Shown here: positions 12,222-23,863 of the stretch, in pieces
How the letters are laid out: every line of letters begins with the position of its first letter
How positions within the stretch are numbered: the stretch's first letter is position 1
Source of the DNA: Lantana camara
Lineage: Eukaryota; Streptophyta; Magnoliopsida; Lamiales; Verbenaceae
Assembly: GCA_037501455.1 (NCBI GenBank)
Contig: CM074858.1
Coordinates: forward strand, 17,658,501-17,722,500
Length of the DNA stretch: 64,000 nucleotides
Direction: 5' to 3'
Notes under the pieces: model-generated
Database searches by the model: none
The model's input: only the letters and a program-made list of their open reading frames with translations
Told to the model about the DNA's origin: nothing
Translations under genes and position numbers: made by a program

Positions 12222-13110
12222 GGTTCACCGTCGCGGTCGCGAGGAACGGAACGGAAGCCACCGTTCTAGTTCCGTTACAATGACACGGAACGGTCGCGAT
12301 CAAAACGCGGTCAAAAGTTAAAAAAACTTAAAAAATTCTATCAAAATATTTAAACTAGTAATTTATCATGCAATGTTTATTTTAGGTAATATTTCATATA
12401 TATTTATTTTTTATGTCAATACAATTGAGTTCTAATACTTTTATAATGAGTAACAAGAATAAATATAATTTATTAATCTAATTCTCAATTAAATAAATAC
12501 AATAATATTAAAATATCATTCTACAACATAATAATTGATAAAATAAATTATTCATCCATAAATATTCTGATTTATTTTAGATAAACTTAAATAAGAATTT
12601 AAAATTTTGAAATATAAAATATAAAATATAAATTCATAATAATAATATTCAGGTGCTCTATAATTTAGTTTAATTTGATTTAATTGGATTTTATTATTAT
12701 ATAAAAGTGATGGGCTTATTTGTTAGCCCAAAGTCTTTGAATGTATTTAAGAATTACTAATTAAAAAGAATCAACAAAGAAAAATATAGCCCATTGATTA
12801 GTTTCATATATATTAGCCCATTTTATTTTTAGTCCACATATATATTAGCCCATTGGTTCTATTAATTTAATAAAAAACCTAGTGTATCCTTCGTCTTCAA
12901 CCGGTCTGCACATTGCAACGTCAGGAAGCTGCCGTTCCACGGCATGAAATCGCCATTCCTCCGATATAACGCCGAGGAACGGCGTTAAACGGCATGAAAG
13001 CGCCGTTCCAAGTCAGCTTCCGTTCCACTCCGGAACAGCGGAACGGCAACCTCCGTTTCGGTTCCGTTCCAGCCGTTTCGGCCGTTATAAAGCCGTTCCG
13101 GCGAACCATG
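12220..13110. mobile_element. Mutator-like MITE inserted in the UPF0496 coding sequence
   Basis: An 891-bp insertion with terminal inverted repeats ATGGTTCACCG at the left and CATGGTTCGCCG (reverse complement) at the right. The flanks are GTACTGGCC (12211-12219) and GTATTGGCC (13111-13119), a 9-bp target duplication with one mismatch. Nine bases is typical of Mutator-like elements. Subterminal regions are full of degenerate GGAACGG / CCGTTCC units; the centre (about 12310-12890) is AT-rich. No transposase is encoded. Removing it joins the two UPF0496 pieces in one reading frame, which confirms the borders. Confidence 0.88.
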
Positions 13111-13166
13111 GTATTGGCCCCATAATGTTCTTCATCGAATTTATGGAGAGCTAAATTGGTGATGTG

Positions 13167-13526
13167 CTAAAGATGTGCAGCGCGTTTGAAACAGGCGTCG
13201 AGTGCGCTGCCGAAATCGAAGGTTAAATCGCTGTTCTCCAGGAACTCGTTGATTAGTGAGGATAATCCTTTATTATTTTTCAAGGCCTCTTCTTTGCATT
13301 GGAGAATGATTTTGACGACGTCTTCATTCATATCAAGCAAGCTTTCGGGAACTAGGTTCAGGGAATCGAAGTGGAGGTTATCGGTTCCGGAATCAATTGC
13401 TAGACTTATGTCTTGACCGGAGCTCCGATCGTTATTGGATGGAATCACCGCCTTTGCGTTGGAGACGGAGATTGATGGCGGCGAAAGGCGGCTGCTTCCA
13501 ATTGACGTGCTCATTTGAATTTCCAT
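13167..13526 (-). pseudogene. UPF0496 protein, N-terminal part, ending at a premature stop
   Basis: Frame from ATG 13526 (MEIQMSTSIGSSRLSPPS) with a serine-rich start, then the family N-terminal motif SLLDMNEDVVKIILQCKEEALK and FLENSDLTFDFGSALDACFKR. TAG at 13167-13169 falls inside the conserved helix, after KRAAHL. The same frame then continues HITNLALHKFDEEHYGAN up to the MITE border at 13111, and resumes as STEEGSIKSYSKTLEEF on the far side. The gene therefore carries two lesions: the stop and the MITE. Element G is inserted about 75 bp upstream of this ATG, separating the gene from its former promoter. Confidence 0.85.
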
Positions 13527-13603
13527 TTGTTGAGTAAATTTTCGAAAATTCCTTGTCTGCTTCGTTCTTTATTTTTCATGCCCTTTTAACTTATGATCCA
13601 CTC

Positions 13604-14249
13604 TGATCGTGTCGAATTCCGGGCGGCTGACGTGGCTCGAAATTGTTGACTTAGACCACTTAGAATTTGTAATAGGGAAGTCCTCGACTTGGAATTGACC
13701 TGCGAGATGTGTGGCAAACGTGAGCTACGGACCGACAAATGACGCGTAGGGGTGATCCCTTTGTCGGCACTCCAATGCCCAAGTCAGTTTCGAGTGGTTT
13801 GAGAGCCCTTCGAGTAGTTTGGGCGTAATAAATGCGCTTATGATGCTTAGGAATAGCATTTATGAGGGGGGTATTTATACCTGGGGAGTAATGATGACTT
13901 CCCTGTACCTGCTGCAGGCGCATTAAATGCATGTCAGAGAGAGTACGGCCTGGTACGGGCTGCAATTAATGCTGCGGGCGGCGACCGGGCCCACTAAGGA
14001 GTCGAGGTAGCTTTGACCTATTAGGGAAGGGGTCGATTCCATGTCGACCCCGTCTGAACCAAGTCGAATAACTTCCGAGCTGCCTGGTAGGTGTCGGGCT
14101 TTCAGATCTCCTGTTTAAAGGGTCGGATGTCCCGACAAGATGGTGCAAGGATAACATGTCGATTCGGTCAATGGGGTCAACAGGGACACGTGGCGGGGGA
14201 GAAGGGTCCACGTTAGGCCTACGTGGGCGATTCGGTTTGGCCCACGTCA
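13604..14249 (-). repeat. 3' LTR of element G
   Basis: 646 bp, matching 23864-24499 with scattered substitutions and small indels (for example GGTACGGGCTGCAATT here, shortened in the other copy). On the minus strand it contains TATAAATA (13879-13872). Confidence 0.92.
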
Positions 14250-14370
14250 TTAGCCCCCGAAAAGGCGGCGCTAGTGGCCACGTGGCGATCGCCTTTTGCC
14301 TGTCAGAACTCGCTTCCCCAGGTCATGATGGTGACGGTTCGCCTTTCGAGGTTCCCACCCAAAGTTCCCC

Positions 14371-14378
14371 TATAAATA
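14371..14378 (+). promoter_or_regulatory. TATA box for the antisense ORF of element G
   Basis: TATAAATA in the context CCCCTATAAATAGGCACTC on the plus strand, 122 bases inside the LTR border and about 390 bases upstream of the antisense coding sequence. Its position outside the LTR suggests a dedicated promoter for the antisense ORF. Inference from motif and position only. Confidence 0.6.
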
Positions 14379-14765
14379 GGCACTCAAGTCATTCACTTGT
14401 TACTTTTGCAATTCAGAGCCTTCCGAGGATTTCAGAGCGTTTCGAAAGCTCCAGCGCATTCCGAGTCGAGCGAGCCAGATTTTCGGTTCAGACTCAGCGA
14501 CTTTGAATTTTTGGTAAGCTATGACGAATTAATCTCTTTGCCTTCCAGGTCTCTTAAATTCTGCACTTCATTATTATTGTTATTTTCCGTTTATTTTGAG
14601 AGTGTTCATAATCGTGAGAGAAGAACCCCATCTCGAATAACGCTCGACTCAATTCCCTGATAAAACCTTGATCCTTATTTCAAGGAGAAGGCAGTAACCG
14701 AAGGGATTTAGTCGAAGTTTCTTTCGAGCGGTGGGATATCGTCTCTTACCTCAACTAGTTCGGAT

Positions 14766-17501
14766 TTGTCGGATAAGGTTCCGGGCCCGGGAGATGAAAT
14801 CAACTCGGGTCAGTCGACTTCAAGTGAGTATGAGTCGGTGCAATCTCAGAGGGCCTCCGAGAGAGGGATAGAAGTAGTAGAGGTATCTGGGGGGTCGGAG
14901 GATAGACAATCGGCATCACCCGCCAGGCCGGTTACATCGGCCGTGCCAATAACGATAGTGCCTCCAGTTGGAATGAGGATTGATCCGGAGGTCTCGAGTA
15001 GGTCAAACCAGGTGGGACTGTCGACCGCTGGCAGATATGGATTAAATGACGAGGAAGACGAGGAAGAGTTCATCCCTTCCGGGGCTTATTCTCCCCCCCA
15101 GTACTTAGATTCAGATCCCCGACTGGTTTCTTGCAAAATCTCCCCTAAGATGTTCGAGGATTTGAAGGACCTTCTCTTTGGTGGAGCCCCCGTGTTTGAG
15201 GGGTACAGTTTGATTCGGCCATGAAAGGGAGACACCATTACAAACCCCCCACCCGGCTGCATCGCGGTGACTTGGAAGATGGTCAAAGCGGGTTTCAGGG
15301 TTCCTATTGACGACGAAGTGGCCGATCTCCTGAACTACCTCTACATTAGCCCAATCCAGTTGATGCCTAACGGGTATGCGATGGTGAACGGGGTGAGGAT
15401 TCTGATGTGGTATTTTGGGATCCCCATGGTCGGAGTATTCCAGGAACTGTTCAAGGCTTCCATGACATCTGACAAGTCGAAATCAGGCCCCGGATTCGTG
15501 TAGATATCTTTCAAGCAGAACCACAAGATCTTTACCTCCCCCACATCCTCCAACGGGCAGGGATGGAAGGAGCAGTTCGTATATGTCGAGAGCCCGGTCG
15601 GCTGGCCCAATTTGATGAATCGATATTGGAATTGGAAGCTTGCTGGGAAGTTGCCACCCGGGGAACCAAGATGGTCGAACGTCTTTCTTCGGGACATGAG
15701 GATGATCGGCCTACTCGACTGTAAGAAGTTGATTACCACGCAGAACTTAGTGAACTTTGGCTTGGCTGTGGGGACTCTGAGTCATACTTTCGACCCTGGT
15801 AAACGAGAGATCCGAGCTGCTGATGAACCCTCCTTCCCCCATTGTTGCTTGTTTTTGTTCGTTTTTTTTTTAAGCATTTATATTGAACTTTTAAGTCGAA
15901 TTTATATTGATCGCCTTCTCCTTGGCAGATAAGTCCGTCATGAGTTCCAGGCTAGCCATGATGAGGGCCAACATGGAAGAAGAAGAGCAAGCCCGAGAGT
16001 TAACCCAAGCGGCTCAGGTGGTTGCCTCCCATAAAACCATCGATGTAGTGTTACCCCGAGGTGCGGGCCAGCAAAGTGGGACGTCGGAGCATCATACGGA
16101 CCAACGACCCTCGACCCAAAAGAGGAAGGAAAAAGAGAGCCAGGCCGACGAAAGCGACAGGAGAAAGAGGGCTCGGAAGGAGAAAGATACCGTGTCGGAA
16201 ACGCCGAGGCCTGTGAAGACCGGGCGGGGGGCGGACCCAGCTAGCGGGGCCAACCTGTCTCAGGGTGTTTCTTCTGGGTCGCTCCCCTCGACCCCCTCCA
16301 TGACCCAAAAATCCTACGCTCTCTTCTTCTCCGAGGCACTGAGATCGACCGGTGAGATCTTTAAGGCTCCCGAGGAGGATCTTTCAGCATTTTTCTAGAT
16401 GCTGAAGATTTCGGAGCCGCACTTTCCAGCCGGCATTCCCTTGACCGATTTTGAAGGACGGCCACGCCGAGTGGGATCTAGCCTTCGAGATAATCGGGTC
16501 GTAGGAGCCCTGTACAACAGCTACCAAACTATAGTCGACCACCAAGCAAGGTGGAGCTTGAGTTACATCGAACTAGAGATGTCGGCGGCCATCAAGTGGG
16601 CCGGGGTAAGTTCTGTTACCCGTTTTCTCATGTGCCTTCTTTTGGGGATTAAGATCTAAATCGATTCTTTTCTTGACAGCTATCCCAGGATCTCTATCAC
16701 ATGAGCCGGCGAGCTCAAATTTACCGGGATGGCCGATCCAGACTGGAGTCGCGGGCCACTATCGAGTCGGAGGTCGAGGAGTTGAAGAAAAAGCTAGTCG
16801 ACGTGATGGCGAAGGAGAAGGACTTGTCCGCCCAGTTAAAAATAATACAGCTGGCGCAGTCGAAAACCGTACACGCCGCCCAGGAGACCCAGCATCGGCT
16901 AGAGGAGGCGAACAAGAACTTAGCCCAAGCCCACGAGAAAATCGATCAGCAGGCTGGCGAAATGCTTGACTCCCATAGAAAGGGCGAAAAGGTCGGGGAA
17001 GCGCGGGGGGCTCGGATTGCGATCGGCCGGTGCCACAGGGTGCTGGATCAAGTTTTGGCGGAGTCGGAGATGTATGGGGTTTATAGGTTCATGAAGTCCC
17101 CAGTCTATAAGAGGTCGACTGCAACCTTTGGCCTTGATGACCTGAAGGAGGGCTTTAACCTGTGCTTTACCCAATGTCAAAGCGAGGGGTTGATTCCGGT
17201 TGACTACACCACCAAGAAGATAGGTGTCAACTGTCCTGATCCCCGGCCTCCCCCTACCGACGCCCAAGCCCCCGAACCAGAGCCTGACTGGGGTAAACAA
17301 GAGTTCGGTTTTGCCATTAACCTGGCAAAGCAAATGTATAGGGGCAGGTCGGATGATCCAAGCAAGATGCCCCAAGGAGTCGACCCGGAGGTGCTGGACC
17401 CCGCTAGAATCTTCCCTGAGCTATTTGGTGAGAAGCCATCGGAGGAGCCCTTGATCGACCCCAATTTCCTTGTTGATGCCTCTCAACCCGGCACCAACTG
17501 A
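14766..17501 (+). pseudogene. Antisense spliced extra ORF (aORF) of element G, gypsy-type transposon domain plus coiled coil
   Basis: Coding sequence on the strand opposite to pol, between integrase and the 3' LTR. Inferred exons 14766-15798, 15929-16605 and 16680-17501: donors CTG|GTAAAC and GGG|GTAAGT, acceptors TTGGCAG|AT and TTGACAG|CT keep the frame (phases 1 and 0). A low-complexity acidic start is followed by a region resembling the plant 'putative gypsy type transposon' domain (FRVPIDDEVADLLNYLY, QLMPNGYAMVNGVRILMWYF, WKEQFVYVESPVGWP, FGLAVGTLSHTFDP). Next come a basic KRKEKESQADESDRRKR patch and a long coiled coil (EVEELKKKLVDVMAKEKDL onwards). Three in-frame stops (15222 TGA, 15501 TAG, 16396 TAG) show decay. 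No in-frame ATG precedes 14766, so the true start is uncertain. Extra ORFs of this kind are known in Tat elements; their function is unknown. Confidence 0.75.
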
Positions 17502-17927
17502 AGCCCCCCCAAGTAGCAGCGTAATCTTCAATTTCTTGTTTTTTATTTTTGTATATTCCAAGTCCCGAACCGACCCAGGGTGGTCGGTGAGTACTGCCAA
17601 CAAGAAAAATCCAAATATAATGGGTCAAATTGTGACCCGATTCCTTTCAATGAGATATTTGCGCCCTGAGTTTTTATTTTTGAATTAGCATTGCTGATCA
17701 TGCATGTTCTAAATAAGTTATTTAACTTCTGGGTCGAAAACAATGATATGGCGAGCAAGTTCTAAACAAGTTATTTAACTCTTTTTCGAGTATGATAACC
17801 AATTAGCGAACTTGACCCTTGAATCGAAATTAAGGAATCAACCTATTCGACTCATTGAGAGCACGATAGTCGGATTGAAGTGCGTAATTTTATTGATATG
17901 TACAAGCAATCACACGTTTACAATTTT

Positions 17928-20096
17928 TCAAACATAAAACCTTCTAAGGTTGTGAGCGTTCCAAGATCGAGGGACCGGCTGGCCGCTCATTTCTTCGAGG
18001 TGGTAGGCCTGATTCTTCCCGATTTTGGAGATTTGAAAGGGGCCTTCCCAGTTGGCATCGAGCTTTCCCACATGCCTGGTAACATCGACCCTTTTCAGAA
18101 CCAAGTCCCCCACTCGGAATTGTCGATAGAGGACTTTCTTGTTATAGCTCCTGGTCATCGATGCTCTATATTGCTGCATTCGGCGAAAGCCTTTTTCTCT
18201 CTTCTCTTCACTTGTGTCTAATTCGAATTGGCGGTTTTCTTGATTTCGATTGAGTTGGTAATGTAATACTCGATTGGTCTGATGTGTCAACTCAGCTGGT
18301 ATCATGGCCTCAGATCCATAGACCATCGAGAAAGGGGTCTCCCCGTTGGCTGTTCGAGGTGTAGTCCGATAGGCCCATAGTACACCATCGAGTTCCTCGG
18401 CCCATGTCCCTTTGTTCCCATCGAGTCGAGTCTTCAGGTTTTGGACAATGGTCCGATTGGTTACCTCGGTCTGGCCGTTCGCTTGAGGGTGTCCGACCGA
18501 GGTGAAACGTAAGCTGATTTTATGCTTTGCGCAAAAATTCTTGAACATTTTGCTCCTAAATTGAGGCCCATCACAGATGAGGGTTTTGGGCACCCCTAAT
18601 CGACATATGATGTTCTTCCAAAGAAATCGAGTCATTATGGTGTGGGTGATTTTTGGGACCGGTGCGGCCTCGACCCACTTTGAGAAATACTCAACACAGA
18701 CGATAACGAACTGCTGCTGTCGAGGGGCTATCGGGAAAGGCCCCACAATGTCGATTCCCCACTGGTCGAATGGCCAGGCGATGTCAACGGGGATCATTTC
18801 TTTCGGATGTTGGTGAGTAAGATTTGCGTGCTTTTGGCAACTAGGGCACTTTTTTAAAAGACCAATCGAGTGACGCATAAGGGTGGGCCAATAATACCCG
18901 GCTCGAGCAATCTTCTTTGCCAGGATTCGGCCTCCTGCGTGATTCCCACACGACCCAACATGCACTTTCTCGAGAACCTCCTTGGCTTGGGAAGGTCGTA
19001 AACACCTCTTAGCCGGTTCCCTAACGGACTTCTTAAACAAGACTCCATCGGGGTCGAACGCGTAACTGGCCGATCGAGCCACGAGTCGGCGTCTTTCCTT
19101 TTTTTCTTCTGGGAGGAACCTGTCTCTTAGGTGTAAAACTATGTCATCCAGCCAACAGGGTTCGGCGGGGTCTATACTGAAGATAGAAAGCCCTTCTTCG
19201 TCAATGGATCGAGCCGAGTTAGTGAGAAAGATGATTGACCTGTCCCTTGTTCCTCTGAGGCCATTGGCCATTTTGGAGAGTACATCGGCCCTCTCGTTTT
19301 CTTCCCGCGGGACTTGCTCGAGTTTGAAAATTTTAAATTTAGAGACCCACACCTTCACGTTCCCCAGGTATTTTGCCATCGACACTTCTCTCGCCTCGTA
19401 CGAGCCGTCATACTGGCTCGCAACTAGCTGTGAATCGGTCAAGGCTGTAAGGTCATCGACCCCTTGTCCTTTAGCAATCTTCATTCCTGCGAGGAGGGCC
19501 TCGTACTCGGCCTCGTTGTTCGTGGCTCGAAAATCCAGGCAGATGGCAAAGTCGAGCTCATCTCCTTCATTGATCCTTAGGGATACCCCTACGCCTCCCC
19601 CAGATGAGGTCGACGACCCATCGACTGACAAGGTCCAGGGTCCCGAATTCGATGCTTCTACTATCGCAGGAGATTTCTCAGCCAGGAAATCGGCCAAGAC
19701 CTTGGCTTGGTATGCTAACCTGGGTTGATAGGTTATGTCATACTGGCCCAACTCGACTGCCCACTTGGTCAATCTACCCGAGCTGACCTGTTTTGAGAGC
19801 ACTTGTCGGAGGGGTTGGTCCATCAAAACAGTGATCTCGTGAGCCTGGAAGTATGGCTTCAGTTTTCGGGCCGTGTGAACCAACGCCAGGGCGAATTTTT
19901 CTATTTCCATATATCGTATTTCGGCCCCATGCAAAATCTTGCTAACATAGTAGATGGGCATATGCTTCCTATCTCGGACGGCGACCAAGATGGAGCTAAT
20001 CACCTCGTTCGACACGGCCATGTAGAGGTATAAGATCTCTCCGGGTTCAGGCTTTGCCAAAAGTGGAGGCGATTCGAGGTACTTTTTTAGAGCCAT
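17928..20096 (-). pseudogene. RNase H, second (archaeal-type) RNase H and integrase of element G
   Basis: A 722-codon open frame. Residues about 1-130 are the retroviral RNase H of gypsy elements (LYLYMAVSNEVISSIL, MPIYYVSKILHGAE). Residues about 150-280 are a second RNase H (WTLSVDGSSTSSGGGVG, RATNNEAEYEALLAGMKIA, LTDSQLV, REENERADVLSKMA), the archaeal-type domain gained by Tat elements. Integrase follows: zinc-binding CPSCQKHA region, then D (FDQWGIDIVGPF), D (TLICDGPQF) and E (HPQANGQTEVTNR). The C-terminal segment reaches GPFQISKIG. The frame itself is intact, but RT upstream is out of phase, so no full polyprotein can be made. Confidence 0.9.
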
Positions 20097-20233
20097 AAAC
20101 GTTTGTTCGCACTCCTCGGTCCATTTGAACTCCTTGACGTTCTCAAGATTTTGAAGAAGGGTAGGTTCTTCTCAGCCGACCGGGAAATAAACCTGTTGAG
20201 CGAAATGATTCGGCCCGCCAGACACTGAACCTC

Positions 20234-21235
20234 TCAGATCGTTTTTGGGCTTGAGAGGTTGCGGACAGCCTCGTTTTTCTCGGGGTTCGCCTCGATTCCC
20301 CTCCGGCTGACCATGTATCCCAAAAATTTTCCTCCTCCGACCCCAAAAGTGCATTTATTCGGGTTGAGTTTCAAGTTGTACCTTCTTAGGAGGTCGAACG
20401 CTCTCTTCAAATCTTGGAGGTGGTCACTTGATTTCGTCGAACTTACTATCATGTCATCGACATAGACCTCCATCGTCTTGCCGATCTCTCCCTCCAAGAT
20501 TCGGTTCACCAACCTCTGGTAAGTAGCCCCCGCGTTTTTAAGTCCAAAGGGCATCACTCGAAAGCAATAGATCCCTTTAACGACTATGAAAGCGGTCTTA
20601 TCCTCGTCCTCCGGCGCCATGAATATTTGATAGTAGCCTTGAAAGGTATCCATCATACTCATCAACTCACAGCCTGCCGTTGAGTCGACTAATTGGTCGA
20701 TGTTGGGCAGGGGGTACGGGTCTTTAGGGCAAGCTTTGTTTAGGTCTGTGAAGTCGTTGCACATCCGCCATTTTCCCCCCGACTTCGCGACGAAAACAAC
20801 GTTGCATAGCCAGTCAACGTACTTGGCCCGCGTGATGTACCCGGCGTCAAGCAGTTTATTTATCTCTTCCTCGATTATTTCGTTTCTCCTTACGCTTTGA
20901 GTGCGTAATCTTTGTTTGATGGGCTTAAAGACGGGGTCGACGTTGAGGTGATGCATAATTACAGATGGGTCGACCCCGACAAGTTCGTTGGCACTCCATG
21001 CGAAGACATCGGAATTCTCCTGAAGGAATTGAATTAGGAGCACCTGCTCACATTCTTTGCCTGGTTCAGGGAGGCCAACGTGGGTGATCTTCTCGGCTTG
21101 CCCGGGTAAAAGCTCGATTTCCATGGTTTGACTAGAGGCTTCGACCCGGTTGTCCACCAGCTTCTTCTTCTTTTTCGCTCTTTTGGAGACGCGGAGGGGG
21201 CTCATCACCCTCGGCCTCCATGTCTTCAATCTCAT
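20234..21235 (-). pseudogene. Reverse transcriptase of element G
   Basis: Motifs in order: NVVFVAKSGGKWRMCNDFTDLN, CPKDPYPLPNID, FQGYYQIFMAPEDEDKTAF, CFRVMPFGLKNAGATYQRL and the catalytic box YVDDMIVSS. The connection domain follows (LKLNPNKCTFGV, GKFLGYMVSRRGIEANPEK). It ends at a stop near 20234; similarity to the RT-RNase H linker continues downstream through at least two small indels (20100-20233). Confidence 0.88.
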
Positions 21236-21734
21236 CCTCGTCTCCTTCGGGCAAACCCAGAATGGGAACTATCCTTCTATCAGGAAACTTTACCTTCTCC
21301 ATTAAAATCGAGTAGCAGGCCCAGGCCATTGGGACGTCGCATCTCAATTCCCCCATGCCGGCCGGGGTGAAAAGTTTGATAAGCTGGTGATATGTTGAAA
21401 TAATAGCTCTGAAATCGATCAAGCCGGGTCTTCCCAGGATTATGTTGTAAGCCGAGGGGTTGTCGACCACGAGGTACTCGAGTTCCATTGTTGTCCTCTT
21501 AGGGAGAGTTCCCATGGAGGTGATCAGGCGAATTCGACCTTTGGGGTAGACTTTTGATCCCCCAAAGCCGGTCAGTGGGGTTTTAAGTGGTTCGAGTCTT
21601 AGACTTTTAGCTAAATTCATTCGTTCTAAGGTCGCGAGATAGATAATATTTACTGAGCTTCCATTATCGACCAAAGTTTTGGATACAACATAATTGGCCA
21701 CGTCTAGCGTAACCACCATCGGACAACCAGGCAT
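21132..21734 (-). pseudogene. Aspartic protease region of element G
   Basis: Contains the active-site segment TLVDNGSSVNIIY, where plant Tat elements usually have VDNGSS or VDTGSS, and the second conserved block NIILGRPGLIDFRAIISTYH. An acidic linker follows (LPEGDEDEIEDMEAEGDEPP). It overlaps the RT frame by about 100 bases in another phase, so a frameshift separates them in this copy. Confidence 0.8.
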
Positions 21735-21980
21735 TTCGCCCTCCCGATGTGGAATGCCGACTAGGTCCTTGTTACAAAAGCTTATATCCTGATCTACCTA
21801 GTTCTTATCCGGCTCGACCTCCATGACTTCGTGGGGCCCGTAGTAGTTCCTCTAGGCCTCTCTTCTCGTTCTTTTACGGGCAGTCTTAGTATCTCCCCCC
21901 GTGGGCCAGCCTGCAATCATATCGATTCGACCGAGGCAGGGAAGGTTGTGCTCATCCCTCTCTGTCGGCTGCTTCACTTC

Positions 21981-23816
21981 TCAGCACTGGGACGGGCTGC
22001 GCTCCCCAGATCGAATGGCTAAGTCGCCCAGCTTCTTCACAAACTCTTGTAGCTCGTCTCCCTGGATCAACCTCTCGACCTCGTCACGTAGAGCAAAACA
22101 CTCTGAGGTGTTGTGCCCCGATTGGCGGTGGAAATGGTAATACTTTCCGGAGTCTCTCGTCTTCTGAGTCTCCTTTACGGGATTTGGCTTTCGGAACAAC
22201 TTCGGGTTGGAGATGTTGTAAATCTCCTCAACCGTCCGGTTGAGTGGGGTATAGTGCTTTTTTGAGCTACCCCCCGAGCTGTGGTCGACTTGGACCTTGT
22301 TGTCTCTCCTGGGTTCACTTCTTGGGGGTCGAGGAATCTCGGTCCTTCTACTCGACCCGCCCTTCTGCGCCATTTCCACTTCCTCGACTCTCATCCAGTT
22401 GGCGGCGATGTCGAGTAGTTTCGAGATGGTTGCGGGGCTTTTCCTGACGATGTGGCGAGCACATTCCTTGTCCCTGAGAGCCGTGTGCAGAGTGGGAATC
22501 AACATGTCCTTGCTCGGGGTGTGGACTTGCACGACAGCTCGAGAAAAACGAGTGAAGAAGTCACTCAAGGTCTCATCCTCTCTCTGCACTATGTTGTAGA
22601 GGTAGGTGGCGGGGAGCTTGTCTCCTTTCACAGAGGAGAAGTGGGCAATGAAACGCTCGAACAGGGCATCGTATGTCCTAATGCTCCTTGGGGGCAGCCT
22701 TGAGAACCAGTCCTGGGCTGCCTCGACCAGGGTAGTGGTGAAGATTTTGGCCCTTACATCCGGGGAGTGACCGAACATGCTTATCTCGATTTCGAATCGA
22801 TCCACATGTCTCTCCGGATCAGTAGTTCCACTGTATGTAGGGAGATTGGTAGGCATCTTGTCCTTGGCCATAGCGCTGAGTATCTCTTCGCAAAAAGGGG
22901 ATCGAGCCTCCCGGGTACTCCGGTACTGTCTCGCCGGTTATTGGAAAGGTGGAGGTAGGTCATCCTGGTCACGGTCGTGATCCCGTCGGCCCTGGCGAGG
23001 AGGTGGAGGATCGAAAAAAGACCCTTCTCTCTCTTTGTTGATGTACGAAAATCGAGGCCTCTAGGGTCAGCGGGGCGATTTCGCGCGGCGGGGCAGTCAG
23101 TGCCGGAGATCATTCCGTCCCACGGTGAAGCCTCGATTGGATACCTGGGGTGCTTCAGGATTGACCCTAGCCCCCAGCCGGTCGAAAACGCCAGAGTTTC
23201 TTGGCCGTGGTTCCTCATCATTGTTTTGGGACAAGCTTCTCGATCCACTACCGGCCCTGGAAGCACGCATGGTCACTTGGTTTTCCTCTCTTCTCTTCGA
23301 TTTAGAGGGGTTGGCTTCTACATTGTCCTGACCTATAGGACGCTTACCACGGCGTCTAGGTGACTCGACTACTAGTTCGGTTGGCGCAGCCGCCTCCTTC
23401 TGTGGTTGGCCTCGACCCGCCCCTTGCCCCTGGGCTGGGCCAGGAGGTGGAGGAGGGCCATATGCCTCGGGGTGGTAGAACGCCGGGTGCGGGTGATAAC
23501 CCCACGGAGGTGGTGGATATCCGTAATGCATAGGCAGCCCGTAGTAGGCCGAATACTGGCCGGGAGAGGGCGTGGCAGGGCTGGCCCTCGGTTTCTCGGG
23601 GAAGACAGGAGCTCGGCCTTCCGCGGTCGCTGCGACGGCTTCCGCTTAGCATTTCTCAAGGTACGCGTCCAGGTCAGGGGATGCATACACCATGGGAACG
23701 GGAGCGTTCCTCGCTTCTGCTCCGTGCGGTGCCGTCTGGTGGCTAGGACCGACTGTTTGGCTCGGGGCATCTGGCTGGTCATCCGCCCCGAGTGTTCGAT
23801 GACTGCGCAATTCCAT
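21981..23816 (-). pseudogene. Gag of element G (disrupted)
   Basis: ATG 23816 opens a frame (MELRSHRTLGADDQ) interrupted by TAA near 23646 and by a few stops between about 22870 and 23100, all in one frame. The middle is proline/tyrosine-rich (MHYGYPPPPWGYHP), then basic. The conserved retrotransposon gag core follows (TNLPTYSGTTDPERHVDRF, AQDWFSRLP, LSDFFTRFSRAV) and a CHHC-type knuckle (YYHFHRQSGHNTSECF, about 22110-22160). Gag would form the cytoplasmic particle and bind genomic RNA. Confidence 0.85.
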
Positions 23817-23844
23817 CCTTGTTGAACTTTTTGTTCGAGAAGGT

Positions 23845-23862
23845 TCCCACAGACGGCGCCAA
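23845..23862 (-). promoter_or_regulatory. Primer binding site of element G
   Basis: The minus strand reads TGGCGCCGTCTGTGGGAA directly after the LTR. This is the primer site found in many plant Tat/Athila gypsy elements and differs from the tRNA-Met site used by A, B, C and D. Confidence 0.88.
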
Positions 23863-23863
23863 A

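Noticed and set aside
15222..15503. Treating the in-frame stops at 15222 and 15501 as evidence for further introns in the antisense ORF
   Set aside because: Similarity runs straight through both stops in the same frame and no splice-site pair brackets them, so they are better read as nonsense mutations.
19141..19728. 195-codon plus-strand frame
   Set aside because: Antisense shadow of the second RNase H and linker region of element G; the minus strand has the conserved motifs.
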